From Desmonostoc geniculatum HA4340-LM1 (GTDB lineage: Bacteria; Cyanobacteriota; Cyanobacteriia; Cyanobacteriales; Nostocaceae): 64,000 nucleotides of DNA. Each line of letters starts with the position of its first letter. The first letter of the stretch is position 1. The stretch lies in assembly GCA_019359545.1 (NCBI GenBank), contig JAHHHB010000011.1, positions 1 through 64,000 on the forward strand, given 5' to 3'. Below are positions 28,301 to 35,814 of the stretch, piece by piece. The position numbers were made by a program, and so were the translations under genes. The notes under the pieces were generated by a model. It searched no databases and was not told the DNA's origin. It saw only the letters and a program-made list of their open reading frames with translations.

Positions 28301-28579
28301 TACAATGCCACAAACGATCGCCTCCGGGCAATTTTCATGTCCGCCGGCACCAGCGTACTGGGAATGTTACCCCTGGCAGTGCTACCAGGTCAAGGTTCAG
28401 AGTTATATCAAGGATTAGGCATTGTCTTGACTGGTGGTCTAGCTTTTTCCACCATTTTGACTCCCACCGTCGTACCTGCACTCATGGGTTTACTACAGGA
28501 TATCTCTGGACGGAAATCAGGGCGATCGGCAGTTTCCAAAAATCCAGACAAAGTAATCACAACAAAGAATGAAAAATAG
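25394..28579 (+). CDS. RND-family efflux permease (AcrB/MexB-like)
   Basis: Predicted 1061 residues from ATG 25394. A TTG eight codons upstream would add residues encoded by the GAATTAC short repeat and is rejected. The protein shows the two-fold RND layout: TM1 at residues 10-30, large periplasmic loops, and helix bundles near 330-470 and 850-1010. SVGMVVDNSIVVIENV carries the proton-relay Asp in TM4. It is likely an AcrB-type hydrophobe/amphiphile exporter driven by the proton gradient. Specificity is unknown; the RppA/B-like pair upstream may regulate it. Confidence 0.9.
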   Translation: MNFIETAVRWRHGTFVLFCLVAMFGVFSLIKLPLELQPGGDRPEITIATTYPGAGPTEVEDLITRPIEEQMEEVLGVQEISSTSRAGRSSITLEFAQDANVQERVVDVLNRLQQVESLPPEAQESNVELVGGNSSPMMWIPFDTKEGFQPDANRYRDLAEEVVIPRLRRVEGTGQFLVVGGQEREVEVKVDPKALSDRNLTIGDVVQVLQQNNRDIRGGPLILGRREYRVRTVSRSQDLSEIEGFVLRRDQSGTVYLRDVAIVQMGRKPQDGALVFNGKPGVAVGVIRQIGANVPEVAKGIRAEITALQNEFDKQNQGIRFVYNYDESQYINQSVSFVRENLISGALLATIVLVLFLGSMRTVAVVAITIPIGTVAVFIVMSALGRTLNIISLAALAFSVGMVVDNSIVVIENVFTHMQQGKSAMRAAIEGTQEVWGAMLGSTLTNVVVFVPLIMVTGEAGQLYTDMAIALSASSLFSLFSALTLVPMLSGLFLKESEAIQMMQGGEYRGGNWFERMVAKTSVVFRHFQGKLENFLASTVSWSLGRKRIGRRLIVLSIPVVLLVISIFLLPPADYLPEGNRNLVVLRAEPLPGTSIPEAIRQSQPVQKFLRSQPEVDRIMYVDRPGALRGIATILKPEFATTTGLADMVNRLRAQSSNFAGYRFVIPTRISIFRDPGKEFEVDIVGDDLNQIGDLEKQITGKLRSLQGVQNVRSNFVLGAAELQVIPNRERIAEVGLSEAEIGSMVEAGLGGRIASDYIDGKEELDVSVELQNTAVETPEQLRQLPLYARGGQVQLGDVAEIRETTGADAINHVDLERSITLTVSLAPDAPLATLVERTEEEILAPLRANLPTGYRLELSGSADQLATTVGQLAAAFAFSILITYLLLVALYRSFLYPVVIMATVPMGMSGALLSLVIANQIPGMNVALDMITALGFVILTGVVVNNAILLVDRALQLQQAGEDYDASLYNATNDRLRAIFMSAGTSVLGMLPLAVLPGQGSELYQGLGIVLTGGLAFSTILTPTVVPALMGLLQDISGRKSGRSAVSKNPDKVITTKNEK

Positions 28580-28617
28580 CAACTATGTTGCGTTTTTCGT
28601 GCTTAAGACAGGGGATA

Positions 28618-28651
28618 AAAGACGGCGCAGCATAAATCCTGCGCCGTCTTT
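28618..28651 (+). terminator. Rho-independent terminator of the RND operon
   Basis: Stem GACGGCGCAG (28621-28630) with CTGCGCCGTC (28639-28648), loop CATAAATC, preceded by AAA and followed by TTT, so the stem extends to 13 pairs. It lies 39 bases after the permease stop codon. Confidence 0.85.
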
Positions 28652-28675
28652 CAATAGTTAATAACCTTTTGTCTA

Positions 28676-28855
28676 AGTAGAACGACTTGAAAAAACCAAA
28701 CTATGTTCAGTAATGTAAAAACTTTGGTATTTAGTTCGTAGTAAGGACTTCAGTCCTTATTAGAGGACTTTAGTCCTCTAAGCGAGACGCTACGCCCAGC
28801 CTTGCTTCCCCGGAGGGGTACACTACAAACCTTTAATTATTTACACCGTTCTACT
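28676..28855. mobile_element. MITE A, 180 bp, TA target duplication
   Basis: Perfect inverted ends AGTAGAACG (28676-28684) and CGTTCTACT (28847-28855) are each flanked by TA (28674-28675 and 28856-28857). The interior holds two adjacent palindromes (TAAGGACTTCAGTCCTTA and AGAGGACTTTAGTCCTCT, about 28741-28778) and GC-rich short repeats. No coding sequence. TA duplication suggests mobilisation by an IS630/Tc1-mariner-type transposase. Confidence 0.7.
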
Positions 28856-28861
28856 TATGAC

Positions 28862-29114
28862 TTATATCATGTCCAACTAACGCTCTTTTATGACTCTGAT
28901 GAAAGAAAAAAAATGGTATTGGTTGGGTAACGCATTACCTCAACCTAACAAAACCAACGACTTTTCATGTTGGGTTTAATTCCTCAATCAAACCTACCGG
29001 TAAATTTATCAAAGCCTTAAAAATCAGGGATTCTGATTTTTATTTAATGAGAGTAATAAAAGAGCGTTAATCAATTATCATTAAAATTTCTCCGCGTCGG
29101 TCTAAATAATAAGT
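28862..29114 (+). repeat. Dispersed repeat copy 2, split by MITE B
   Basis: Outer parts 28862-28879 and 29068-29114 correspond to the intact copy at 2093-2182. The 188-bp MITE B interrupts this copy exactly at a TA dinucleotide. Confidence 0.75.
28880..29067. mobile_element. MITE B, 188 bp, with empty-site paralogue
   Basis: Perfect 12-bp ends ACGCTCTTTTAT / ATAAAAGAGCGT shown by 28880-28891 and the reverse complement at 29056-29067, with about 22 of 26 bases paired overall. TA flanks both sides (28878-28879, 29068-29069). The repeat copy at 2093-2139 shows the uninterrupted target with one TA, which defines the ends directly. The element carries no coding sequence. Confidence 0.85.
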
Positions 29115-29333
29115 TTCTTTGCCGAGCATGATATTATGCAGTTTACAAATTAATCATGGTATGATTTTGCCAAAATAGGTAGTTTCAAAATTGAATTAAT
29201 TATTATTTGATGGTAGATATATCCGGCTGTAGGGGTTTAGCAGTCAACTTTAACCCTACGCCAGATCAAATTTTTTATCTAGCACATATTTTGTGTTTTC
29301 TGTCAATGTTTGAAGCACTAGGAATGTAGAAAT
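29115..29333. other. AT-rich leader of the HTTM-DCC gene
   Basis: Non-coding, AT-rich. It should contain the promoter of the gene at 29334. I see no repeat or RNA. Confidence 0.35.
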
Positions 29334-30692
29334 TTGATCGTATCCAACGTATCTTTAAAAGAAAAAATAGAGAGATTTTATAGGCACCATAAAACTCTTA
29401 TACTCATTCATTCATCACTTGCGATTCTCTGGTCTATAGCCATTTGGCTGATGTACCTCCTGTTTCCCAATCAATTGGAAACTAGAATACTGCTTTCAAG
29501 AGCCATCTTCACTGGCATTTGCATTCAATTCCTTGGGCTGGCAGTTCAAAAACGTCATTACTTACTCAAAACAATTAGGGAATTTTTTCTAGAAACAACA
29601 CATCCCATTAACCTAGCTATATTTCGTATTGTTCATTTTGAAATAATATTTAGTTCCGATATTTCACAAGTTGTATGGTTTAGCCAATTGCCTAAAGAGC
29701 TTGTGTTTGCGCCCATTGGTTTAGAATGGCTAATTAATATTATTCCAATAAATGCAACAATAGCTCAGATAGCTAGTTTCCTATTCAAAATCTGTTCATT
29801 TACAGCTATGATTGGTATTTTTACACGTACCTCTGCATGGCTAACCGTGATCCTGGGTTTCTACGTTCTTGGTATCCCCCAATTTTATGGCAAGGTAGAT
29901 CACTACCATCATTTATTATGGTTTGCTGCCATTTTGGCCGCTAGTCGATGTGCCGATGTTTTATCATTAGATGCTATTTTTATGGCCTGGAAACGGGCCG
30001 ATCGCGGTCAGTTAGAACCTCCTAGTTTATCTAGAGTTTATGCGCTACCTTTACGTTTTGTCTGGATTCTATTAGGCATTATTTATCTTTTTCCAGGACT
30101 TTATAAATTATTTGTTGGTGGTTTTGATTGGGCGTTCAGCGACAATCTCAAGTATCGACTTTATACAATATGGCTGGATCTAGACGGGTGGATACCAGTG
30201 TTTAGATTGGATCAGTATCCCATTTTGTATCAACTGTCAGCCTTTGGCTCAATCTTTTTTGAAGTGTCTTTTATTTTTCTCATATTCTTTCCTAGAACTC
30301 GATATGTAGCGGCTTTTGCGGGAGCAGGATTTCATTTGGCAATCTATCATTTAATGAAAATAAACTTCATAAGTCTGATAAAAGTCTACGTGACATTTTT
30401 TGATTTTAATGATATTTTTCGTGGAATTGGGCATCGCCTTTTCCCCCAAGATATGTATGTGATCTACGACGGAAACTGCCAACTCTGTCGTCGAACAATT
30501 GCTACTTTAAGAGTATTTGATGTTTTCGGACGGTTAACATTTGTCAATGCGTTGGATAATCAAGCTCTAACCACCCATAATCTTCTTTGGTTAGATTCCC
30601 AAGCACTGATGGCTGATATGCACACAGTTCTCGAAACAAAGTCTTGGAAGGGTTTCTTAGTACAAGTCACCGCAAAAAAGGGTCGGAAATAG
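29334..30692 (+). pseudogene. HTTM membrane protein fused to DCC1-like thiol-disulfide domain, 3' end lost
   Basis: Predicted 452 residues from a TTG start; no better start is visible. Residues 30-360 contain about eight membrane helices with the HTTM (vitamin-K-dependent carboxylase-like) pattern, including YGKVDHYHHLLWFAAI. From about 378, YVIYDGNCQLCRRTIATLR begins a DCC1-like/DUF393 domain with the C-x2-C redox motif. The domain breaks at KGFL: the last 10 codons lie inside the end of an IS630-type element at 30660, so roughly 60-70 residues expected for the domain are missing. I cannot find them beyond the element. Function may be impaired. Confidence 0.72.
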
Positions 30693-31095
30693 AGGAAGAT
30701 ATTTTTTGTAGGGTGGCAAAAAAATCACATATGCAGGGACGTAGCTCAGCGTACACAAAGGCAAAAAAGTTCAAGCTTGGTTAACCAAACACCAGCGTTT
30801 TGTATTTCATCATCCTCCCGTCCATTGTTCGTGGATGAATCAGGTTGAACAATGGTTTAGTATTTTGCAGCGAAAACGTTTAAAAATCTCTGATTTTACT
30901 GATAAAAAAGTTTTAAGTGAACGTTTACAAGCTTTTATTTCTGAATGGAATACAAAAGCACATCCTTTTGGTTGGAGTGAAAAGTCAACCTTAAAAGTTA
31001 TCGCAAAGTGCCAAATTCCAGATTCCAATTCTACGACCCAAATAGACCTAGCGTTCGCAGCTTAAATTCCGACCCTTTTTTGCGGCGACCTGTAC
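30660..31095 (+). mobile_element. Internally deleted IS630-family element
   Basis: Terminal inverted repeats 30660-30688 and 31067-31095 match at 27 of 29 positions (GTACAAGTCACCGCAAAAAA at the left end, GCGACCTGTAC at the right). TA flanks both ends (30658-30659, 31096-31097), the duplication expected of IS630. At 436 bp it is less than half a normal element; only the transposase C terminus remains. Confidence 0.85.
30745..31065 (+). pseudogene. IS630 transposase C-terminal fragment
   Basis: The frame opens after a stop at 30742 and encodes about 107 residues, including HHPPVHCSWMNQVEQWFSIL, which contains the last Glu of the DDE triad, and ISEWNTKAHPFGW near the end. Both Asp residues of the triad and the DNA-binding part are deleted, so it cannot transpose itself. 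Confidence 0.8.
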
Positions 31096-31291
31096 TAAGT
31101 AAGTCGGCAGGAAAATTTCCGAGTATGCAACGAAATGTTAAGCAAAGCCAAGGCAGGAGACAGTTGCACAAATTTCTGTTGGCTGGTTTTCCTGAGTTCA
31201 CAGGGCAGCAAGTAGCCAAGTCATCATCGTTAATATAAAAAACAGGAGCAATTATTATTCCCCAACCCCTAAATAAAAATACTTCTTCTGT

Positions 31292-31849
31292 ATGACCATC
31301 GAACGCGTTCGGCAAAAACACTATCCCAAGGCTGATATTGGGCGGCGAGGTATGGCATTGGGGTTAGATTTCTTTGTTGTCTGGTTAATCAGTTCTTTAC
31401 TGGGAAGCGGCAATATCGGCATTCAATTTGCTCAAATCCTAGTTTTTCTGATGTTTTGGCTGATTTTACGGGTGGTGGTGGCATACAACAATCGAGGACA
31501 AAGTTTAGGGCGTTGGGCGTTTGATTTAAAGGTGCTGGAAGTCAAAGATAGAGAAGTAATGGGCAGAGTCCCAGATTTACTGGCGCTAGTGAAGCGAGAG
31601 GCAATTCTTGGGTTGGGTGCGCTTTTAGTCTCAATTGCCTTAAGCAATATTACAGCCAACCCCACTGCTATACTGCTAGTATTTCCTTTAGCAATTGATT
31701 GTGGCACTGCCCTATCTGATGCCCAGATGCGGCAAGCTTTACACGATCGCTTTTGCGGAACTTTTATAGTTTCTTCCCGTCGTGGCTACTCGCTGGATAT
31801 TAAAATCAAAAAAATAGTTGAAAATATCCGCCGGAATGTGAGAAGATAG
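31292..31849 (+). CDS. RDD-family membrane protein
   Basis: Predicted 185 residues. The RDD signature is IGRRGMALGLDFFVVW with the conserved Arg and Asp, and NRGQSLGRWAFDLKV; three or four hydrophobic helices follow (20-45, 50-68, 105-145). Function is not established for the family; some members are linked to ion transport. It is the first gene of a run leading into L33, S18 and the ribonuclease, with 43 bases to rpmG. Confidence 0.83.
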   Translation: MTIERVRQKHYPKADIGRRGMALGLDFFVVWLISSLLGSGNIGIQFAQILVFLMFWLILRVVVAYNNRGQSLGRWAFDLKVLEVKDREVMGRVPDLLALVKREAILGLGALLVSIALSNITANPTAILLVFPLAIDCGTALSDAQMRQALHDRFCGTFIVSSRRGYSLDIKIKKIVENIRRNVRR

Positions 31850-31892
31850 TCATTTGTGTTAATTCTCTTCAGGCTTTATTGTTTGTAAGATT

Positions 31893-32087
31893 ATGGCTAA
31901 GAGTAAAGGTGCCCGCATCATCGTGACATTAGAATGTACCGAGTGTCGGACAAATCCAGAAAAGCGTTCTGCTGGTGTATCGCGTTACACCAGTACAAAG
32001 AATCGCCGCAACACGACCAACAGGCTAGAACTGAAAAAGTTCTGCACCCACTGTAATAAACATACCGTTCACAAGGAAATTAAGTAG
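31893..32087 (+). CDS. rpmG: 50S ribosomal protein L33
   Basis: Predicted 64 residues, matching bacterial L33. It contains TLECTEC near the N terminus and [15 protein letters not shown] at the C terminus, so the zinc-binding C-x2-C pairs are kept. It forms part of the large subunit near the E site. rpsR follows after only two bases, a tight cyanobacterial L33-S18 pair. Confidence 0.96.
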   Translation: MAKSKGARIIVTLECTECRTNPEKRSAGVSRYTSTKNRRNTTNRLELKKFCTHCNKHTVHKEIK

Positions 32088-32089
32088 AG

Positions 32090-32305
32090 ATGAGCTATTT
32101 CCGTCGTCGGCTTTCTCCGATTAAGCCAGGAGAACCAATAGATTATAAAGATGTTGATTTGTTGCGTAAGTTTATCACCGAGCGGGGCAAGATACTGCCA
32201 CGGCGGATTACAGGGCTTACGTCTCAGCAACAGCGAGAGTTGACATTAGCAATTAAGCGATCGCGGATTGTGGCTTTGTTGCCATTTATCAACGCGGAAG
32301 GCTAA
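32090..32305 (+). CDS. rpsR: 30S ribosomal protein S18
   Basis: Predicted 71 residues. The S18 core is clear: [39 protein letters not shown] and [10 protein letters not shown]. It binds S6 and 16S rRNA on the platform of the small subunit. Translation is probably coupled to rpmG. Downstream, 32315-32375 carries heptamer repeats (GAGTTATGAGT and CTCCTAA types) before the ribonuclease gene. Confidence 0.97.
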   Translation: MSYFRRRLSPIKPGEPIDYKDVDLLRKFITERGKILPRRITGLTSQQQRELTLAIKRSRIVALLPFINAEG

Positions 32306-32420
32306 AAAGAGTTATGAGTGATGAGTTATGAGTGATGAGTTATGAATCAAAACTCCTAACTCCTAACTCCTAACTTAAAATTATTTAAACTGTTCATTAA
32401 AAAAATAAAGTGCGAGAGTT

Positions 32421-34481
32421 GTGGAGAAGGGGACGCTAGTTGAATTTAGGGTTCAAGGCGATCGCCGTCTGGGCGTCGTAGAACGTCCAGACGGTAAAAC
32501 CCGCTGGTTTGTGGTAGACGAACGCGGTCAATCTCACAGCCTCGCGCCTAGACAAGTAACCTATACAGTTAACAAAGAGACCTATAAGCCATCGGATATT
32601 CCTGGCTTTCTAGAGCAGGTCAAGCGCTATCTAGATCCGTCTAGCTTGGAAGTAGCGTGGGAATTACTGGTTGAAGGTGGGGAAACAATCACCCCAAACG
32701 AAATGGCGAATCTGCTATTTTCGGAATCGGGTGCGCCCCATTGTTACGCTGCCCATTGCCTGTTATCAGACGACAAACTGTATTTCAAGCAAAAAGGAGA
32801 CGCTTACGAAGCCCGAACTGCTGCTGCTGTTGCAGAACGCAAGCACCAGATAGAAGTAGAGGCACTCAAAGCTAAGGGACAGCAGGAATTTTTAGCTCGT
32901 GTAGAGCAGGCGCTCAAAGGTGAAGCAGTAGAGTGGGGCCGCCACGATCGCCAGCGTTTGGAAGGACTAGAAAAATACGCAGCGCTGCTTGCTGACACCG
33001 TGCGGATGGGGGTAAATTACGATACTCTGGCTCGTGCTTATCCTCCCTCAGCCCCAGTATTAGAAACTATGACCTTGCTGGGACGCCCCACAACACCCCC
33101 AGGAGCCTTTCAATTATTGGTAGATTTGGGTTGGTGGAGTCCTCATGAAAACTTGTTCCTGCGTCGTTCTTCAATTCCGATTCAGTTTCCTCATAAGGTA
33201 TTAGAAGTGGCGCAACAACGTTTGGATTTCCCACCAACTGACTCAGATACCAACCGCTTGGATTTGACTCATCTGAAGGTCTACACCATTGATGATGAAA
33301 CTACCACAGAAATAGACGACGGTTTGAGTTGGGAAGTACTGCTCGATGGACGAGAACGCCTGTGGGTACATATCGCCGATCCGACAAGATGGTTAGTTCC
33401 GGAAGATGAACTAGATTTAGAAGCGAGAAAACGAGGTAGTACAGTATATTTACCTACAGGAATGATTCCCATGTTTCCAGAAATCTTGGCAACCGGGCCA
33501 ATGAGTCTGGTACAGGGACGGATTTGTTGTGCCCTGAGTTTCGGAATTGTTTTAGGTACAACTGGAGCAGTAGAAGATTACAGCATTCATACCAGCTTAA
33601 TTAAGCCGACTTATCGCCTCACCTACGAAGATGTAGATGAAATGCTGCAATTAAGAGTACAAGCAGAACCAGAAATTGAAGCGATCGCCACTTGGGCAAC
33701 CCGGCGCAAAACTTGGCGTTATGCCCAAGGAGCAATTAGCATCAACATGCCTGAGGCGGCGATCAAAGTCAAAGATGACGAAATCAATATTGACATTTTG
33801 GACGATTCCCGCTCTCGGCAACTGGTAGCAGAAATGATGATTCTTGCGGGTGAAGTTGCTGCCCGCTACGGTCAAAGACACAACATCCCCTTGCCCTTTC
33901 GCGGTCAGCCACAACCGGAATTACCTCCAGACGAAGAATTACTCCTGCTACCAGCTGGATTCGTCCGCGCCTGTGCCATGCGGCGTTGTATGCCCAAAAG
34001 TGAAATGAGCATTACGCCTTTGCGTCATGCGGGTTTGGGTTTGGATACCTACACCCAAGCAACTTCTCCCATCCGCCGCTACAGTGACTTGCTGACTCAC
34101 TTCCAACTGAAAGCCCACTTGCGGGGTGAAGTTTTGCCATTTTCCGCCGAACAACTCAAAGAAGTAATGATGACTGTTACCACCATCACCCAAGAAGTAA
34201 CGATGGTAGAACGGCAAACTAATAGATATTATGCTTTAGAGTATTTGCGCCGTCATCCGCAGCAAATTTGGAACGTGACAGTATTAATGTGGCTGCGGGA
34301 AGACAGCAACTTAGCCCTAATTTTGTTAGAAGATTTGGGCTTGCAATTACCAATGTCTTTCAAACGTTCTGTAAATTTGGGCGAACAGATATTAGTCAAA
34401 GTTATCCACGCCGATCCGCAAAAAGATACGATCCAGTTTCAGGAAATAATTTATCAAGAAGCGCAAACAGCAGCAAATTAA
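32421..34481 (+). CDS. RNase II/R-family exoribonuclease
   Basis: Predicted 686 residues with a GTG start. The RNB catalytic domain is intact: DDETTTEIDDGLSWE holds the acidic metal ligands (about residues 290-305), then HIADPTRW, RGSTVYLPTGMIPMFPE and ATSPIRRYSDLLTH. The length suits the shorter cyanobacterial RNase II/R type, which lacks the full set of cold-shock domains. It degrades RNA 3' to 5' in a processive way. It sits behind L33 and S18, fitting a role in rRNA or mRNA turnover. Confidence 0.9.
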   Translation: MEKGTLVEFRVQGDRRLGVVERPDGKTRWFVVDERGQSHSLAPRQVTYTVNKETYKPSDIPGFLEQVKRYLDPSSLEVAWELLVEGGETITPNEMANLLFSESGAPHCYAAHCLLSDDKLYFKQKGDAYEARTAAAVAERKHQIEVEALKAKGQQEFLARVEQALKGEAVEWGRHDRQRLEGLEKYAALLADTVRMGVNYDTLARAYPPSAPVLETMTLLGRPTTPPGAFQLLVDLGWWSPHENLFLRRSSIPIQFPHKVLEVAQQRLDFPPTDSDTNRLDLTHLKVYTIDDETTTEIDDGLSWEVLLDGRERLWVHIADPTRWLVPEDELDLEARKRGSTVYLPTGMIPMFPEILATGPMSLVQGRICCALSFGIVLGTTGAVEDYSIHTSLIKPTYRLTYEDVDEMLQLRVQAEPEIEAIATWATRRKTWRYAQGAISINMPEAAIKVKDDEINIDILDDSRSRQLVAEMMILAGEVAARYGQRHNIPLPFRGQPQPELPPDEELLLLPAGFVRACAMRRCMPKSEMSITPLRHAGLGLDTYTQATSPIRRYSDLLTHFQLKAHLRGEVLPFSAEQLKEVMMTVTTITQEVTMVERQTNRYYALEYLRRHPQQIWNVTVLMWLREDSNLALILLEDLGLQLPMSFKRSVNLGEQILVKVIHADPQKDTIQFQEIIYQEAQTAAN

Positions 34482-34488
34482 CCTTAAC

Positions 34489-34612
34489 GAGCATAAGTTT
34501 TATGATCTCTGCGGTACACCGATTCAAGCTAACTGCGCGAATTGCGGTGAGTTGGTGTTGTCGTTGAGACACCGATTTTGCCCCATTTGTGGCTGTCCTG
34601 ATAAAACGCTAT
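34489..34612 (+). pseudogene. Remnant or start-less small zinc-ribbon gene
   Basis: In the frame containing GAG 34489 the sequence reads HKFYDLCGTPIQANCANCGE and then RHRFCPICGCP: four Cys pairs spaced like a double zinc ribbon. No ATG, GTG or TTG start precedes it in frame after the stop near 34446, and beyond the ribbon the frame loses character. It may be a decayed gene, or use a rare start overlapping the end of the ribonuclease gene. Confidence 0.4.
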
Positions 34613-34799
34613 GCTTTTACCCAATGATGAACTTGTTTTTTTCAAACCCTTTATCCGCAATACTTTCAGCTTATCTTGCTTTTGGGTCTCTTCGCCATAT
34701 CTACGCCAAGACAAAAAGAGTGAGGGAGATAAGCAAGCAATTTTTCTACCCCATCTCCCTTGTCTGGCTGAATTTCCGATCTGGTCTGCTTTAGCGTTC

Positions 34800-35684
34800 T
34801 CATGAAACAGGTAAATCAGCAGCACTATTGATGTTTTTTAGAATTAAATCAGGGCTACTACGTTTAATTAAGCCAGTTAGAACTTTACCAGGGCCAATTT
34901 CTATTACTTGCTGGATGTCGTTGGCTGGTAATTGCAGAGAAATTTCTCGCCAGCGTACTGAACCCGTCATTTGTTTGTTGAGGCGTTGCTTCAAAATCTC
35001 GGCATCAATAGAGGGAATTGGTTCTATGTTAGATAAAACTGGGACAACAGCTGGCTGAAATTCTACAGATTGCAGAATGTCTTGAAATTCCGCAGCAGCA
35101 GCAGCAACTAAATGTGAATGAAATGCTCCAGAAACTTTTAAGGGAATAGCACGTTTGGCTTTAACTTGAGACATCACAGTTTGTACAGCGTCGGCTGTTC
35201 CCGAAATTACCACTTGAGCCGGACTGTTGTCATTTGCCACTACTACATCAGGTGTTTCGGCAATGACTTTTTCCAACTGTCCGCGGTCAAAGTTCATCAG
35301 GGCTGCCATCATACCACCAGAGGCACTATCCATGAGTTCTGCACGACGCTTCACCAAATATAAACCAGCCGACCACTCAAAGACACCCGCAATATAAAGG
35401 GCAACATATTCTCCCAAACTATGTCCAGCAACTAAATCTGGTTGGTGTCCCCGTTCCCGAAGCAGGTCAGCAAGAATACTTTCTACCACATAAAGGCTCG
35501 GCTGAGTATATAGCGTCTGTGATAACTTTTCTTCTTGTGTTTGACATATTTCCGTCACAGACCAGCCTAAAATTGCCTCGGCCTGGGCAAATTTGTCTTT
35601 AGCGGCAGGTATATCTAATAAATCTATTCCCATTCCCAGCGCTTGGGAACCTTGTCCGGGAAACACCCATGCAGTTTTAGTCAT
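34800..35684 (-). CDS. fabD: Malonyl-CoA:ACP transacylase FabD
   Basis: Predicted 294 residues. PGQGSQALGMG at the start, the nucleophile loop VAGHSLGEY (Ser about residue 92) and GAFHSHL with the catalytic His are all present. It loads malonyl groups onto acyl carrier protein for fatty acid synthesis. It is last in the order plsX-fabH-fabD. Its start codon is the ATG of the last unit of an eleven-copy heptamer array (35681-35757), and no Shine-Dalgarno is visible. Confidence 0.95.
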   Translation of the reverse strand: MTKTAWVFPGQGSQALGMGIDLLDIPAAKDKFAQAEAILGWSVTEICQTQEEKLSQTLYTQPSLYVVESILADLLRERGHQPDLVAGHSLGEYVALYIAGVFEWSAGLYLVKRRAELMDSASGGMMAALMNFDRGQLEKVIAETPDVVVANDNSPAQVVISGTADAVQTVMSQVKAKRAIPLKVSGAFHSHLVAAAAAEFQDILQSVEFQPAVVPVLSNIEPIPSIDAEILKQRLNKQMTGSVRWREISLQLPANDIQQVIEIGPGKVLTGLIKRSSPDLILKNINSAADLPVS

Positions 35685-35757
35685 TGGTCATTGGTCATTG
35701 GTCATTGGTCATTGGTCATTGGTCATTGGTCATTGGTCATTGGTCATTGGTCATTGG
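35681..35757. repeat. Heptamer array TCATTGG x 11
   Basis: Eleven perfect head-to-tail copies abut fabD; the complement CCAATGA supplies an ATG every seven bases. The start codon of fabD lies in the first unit. A degenerate TCAGTGG follows. Similar four-copy array at 42734-42761. Confidence 0.95.
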
Positions 35758-35814
35758 TCAGTGGTTATTAGTGAATAACAAAGGACAAAGGACTAATGAC
35801 TAATGACAAAATAT

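Noticed and set aside
35593..35778. Small frame with repeated LVIGHWS units
   Set aside because: Translation of the TCATTGG heptamer array; reading through 7-base units gives a 7-residue periodic peptide by necessity.
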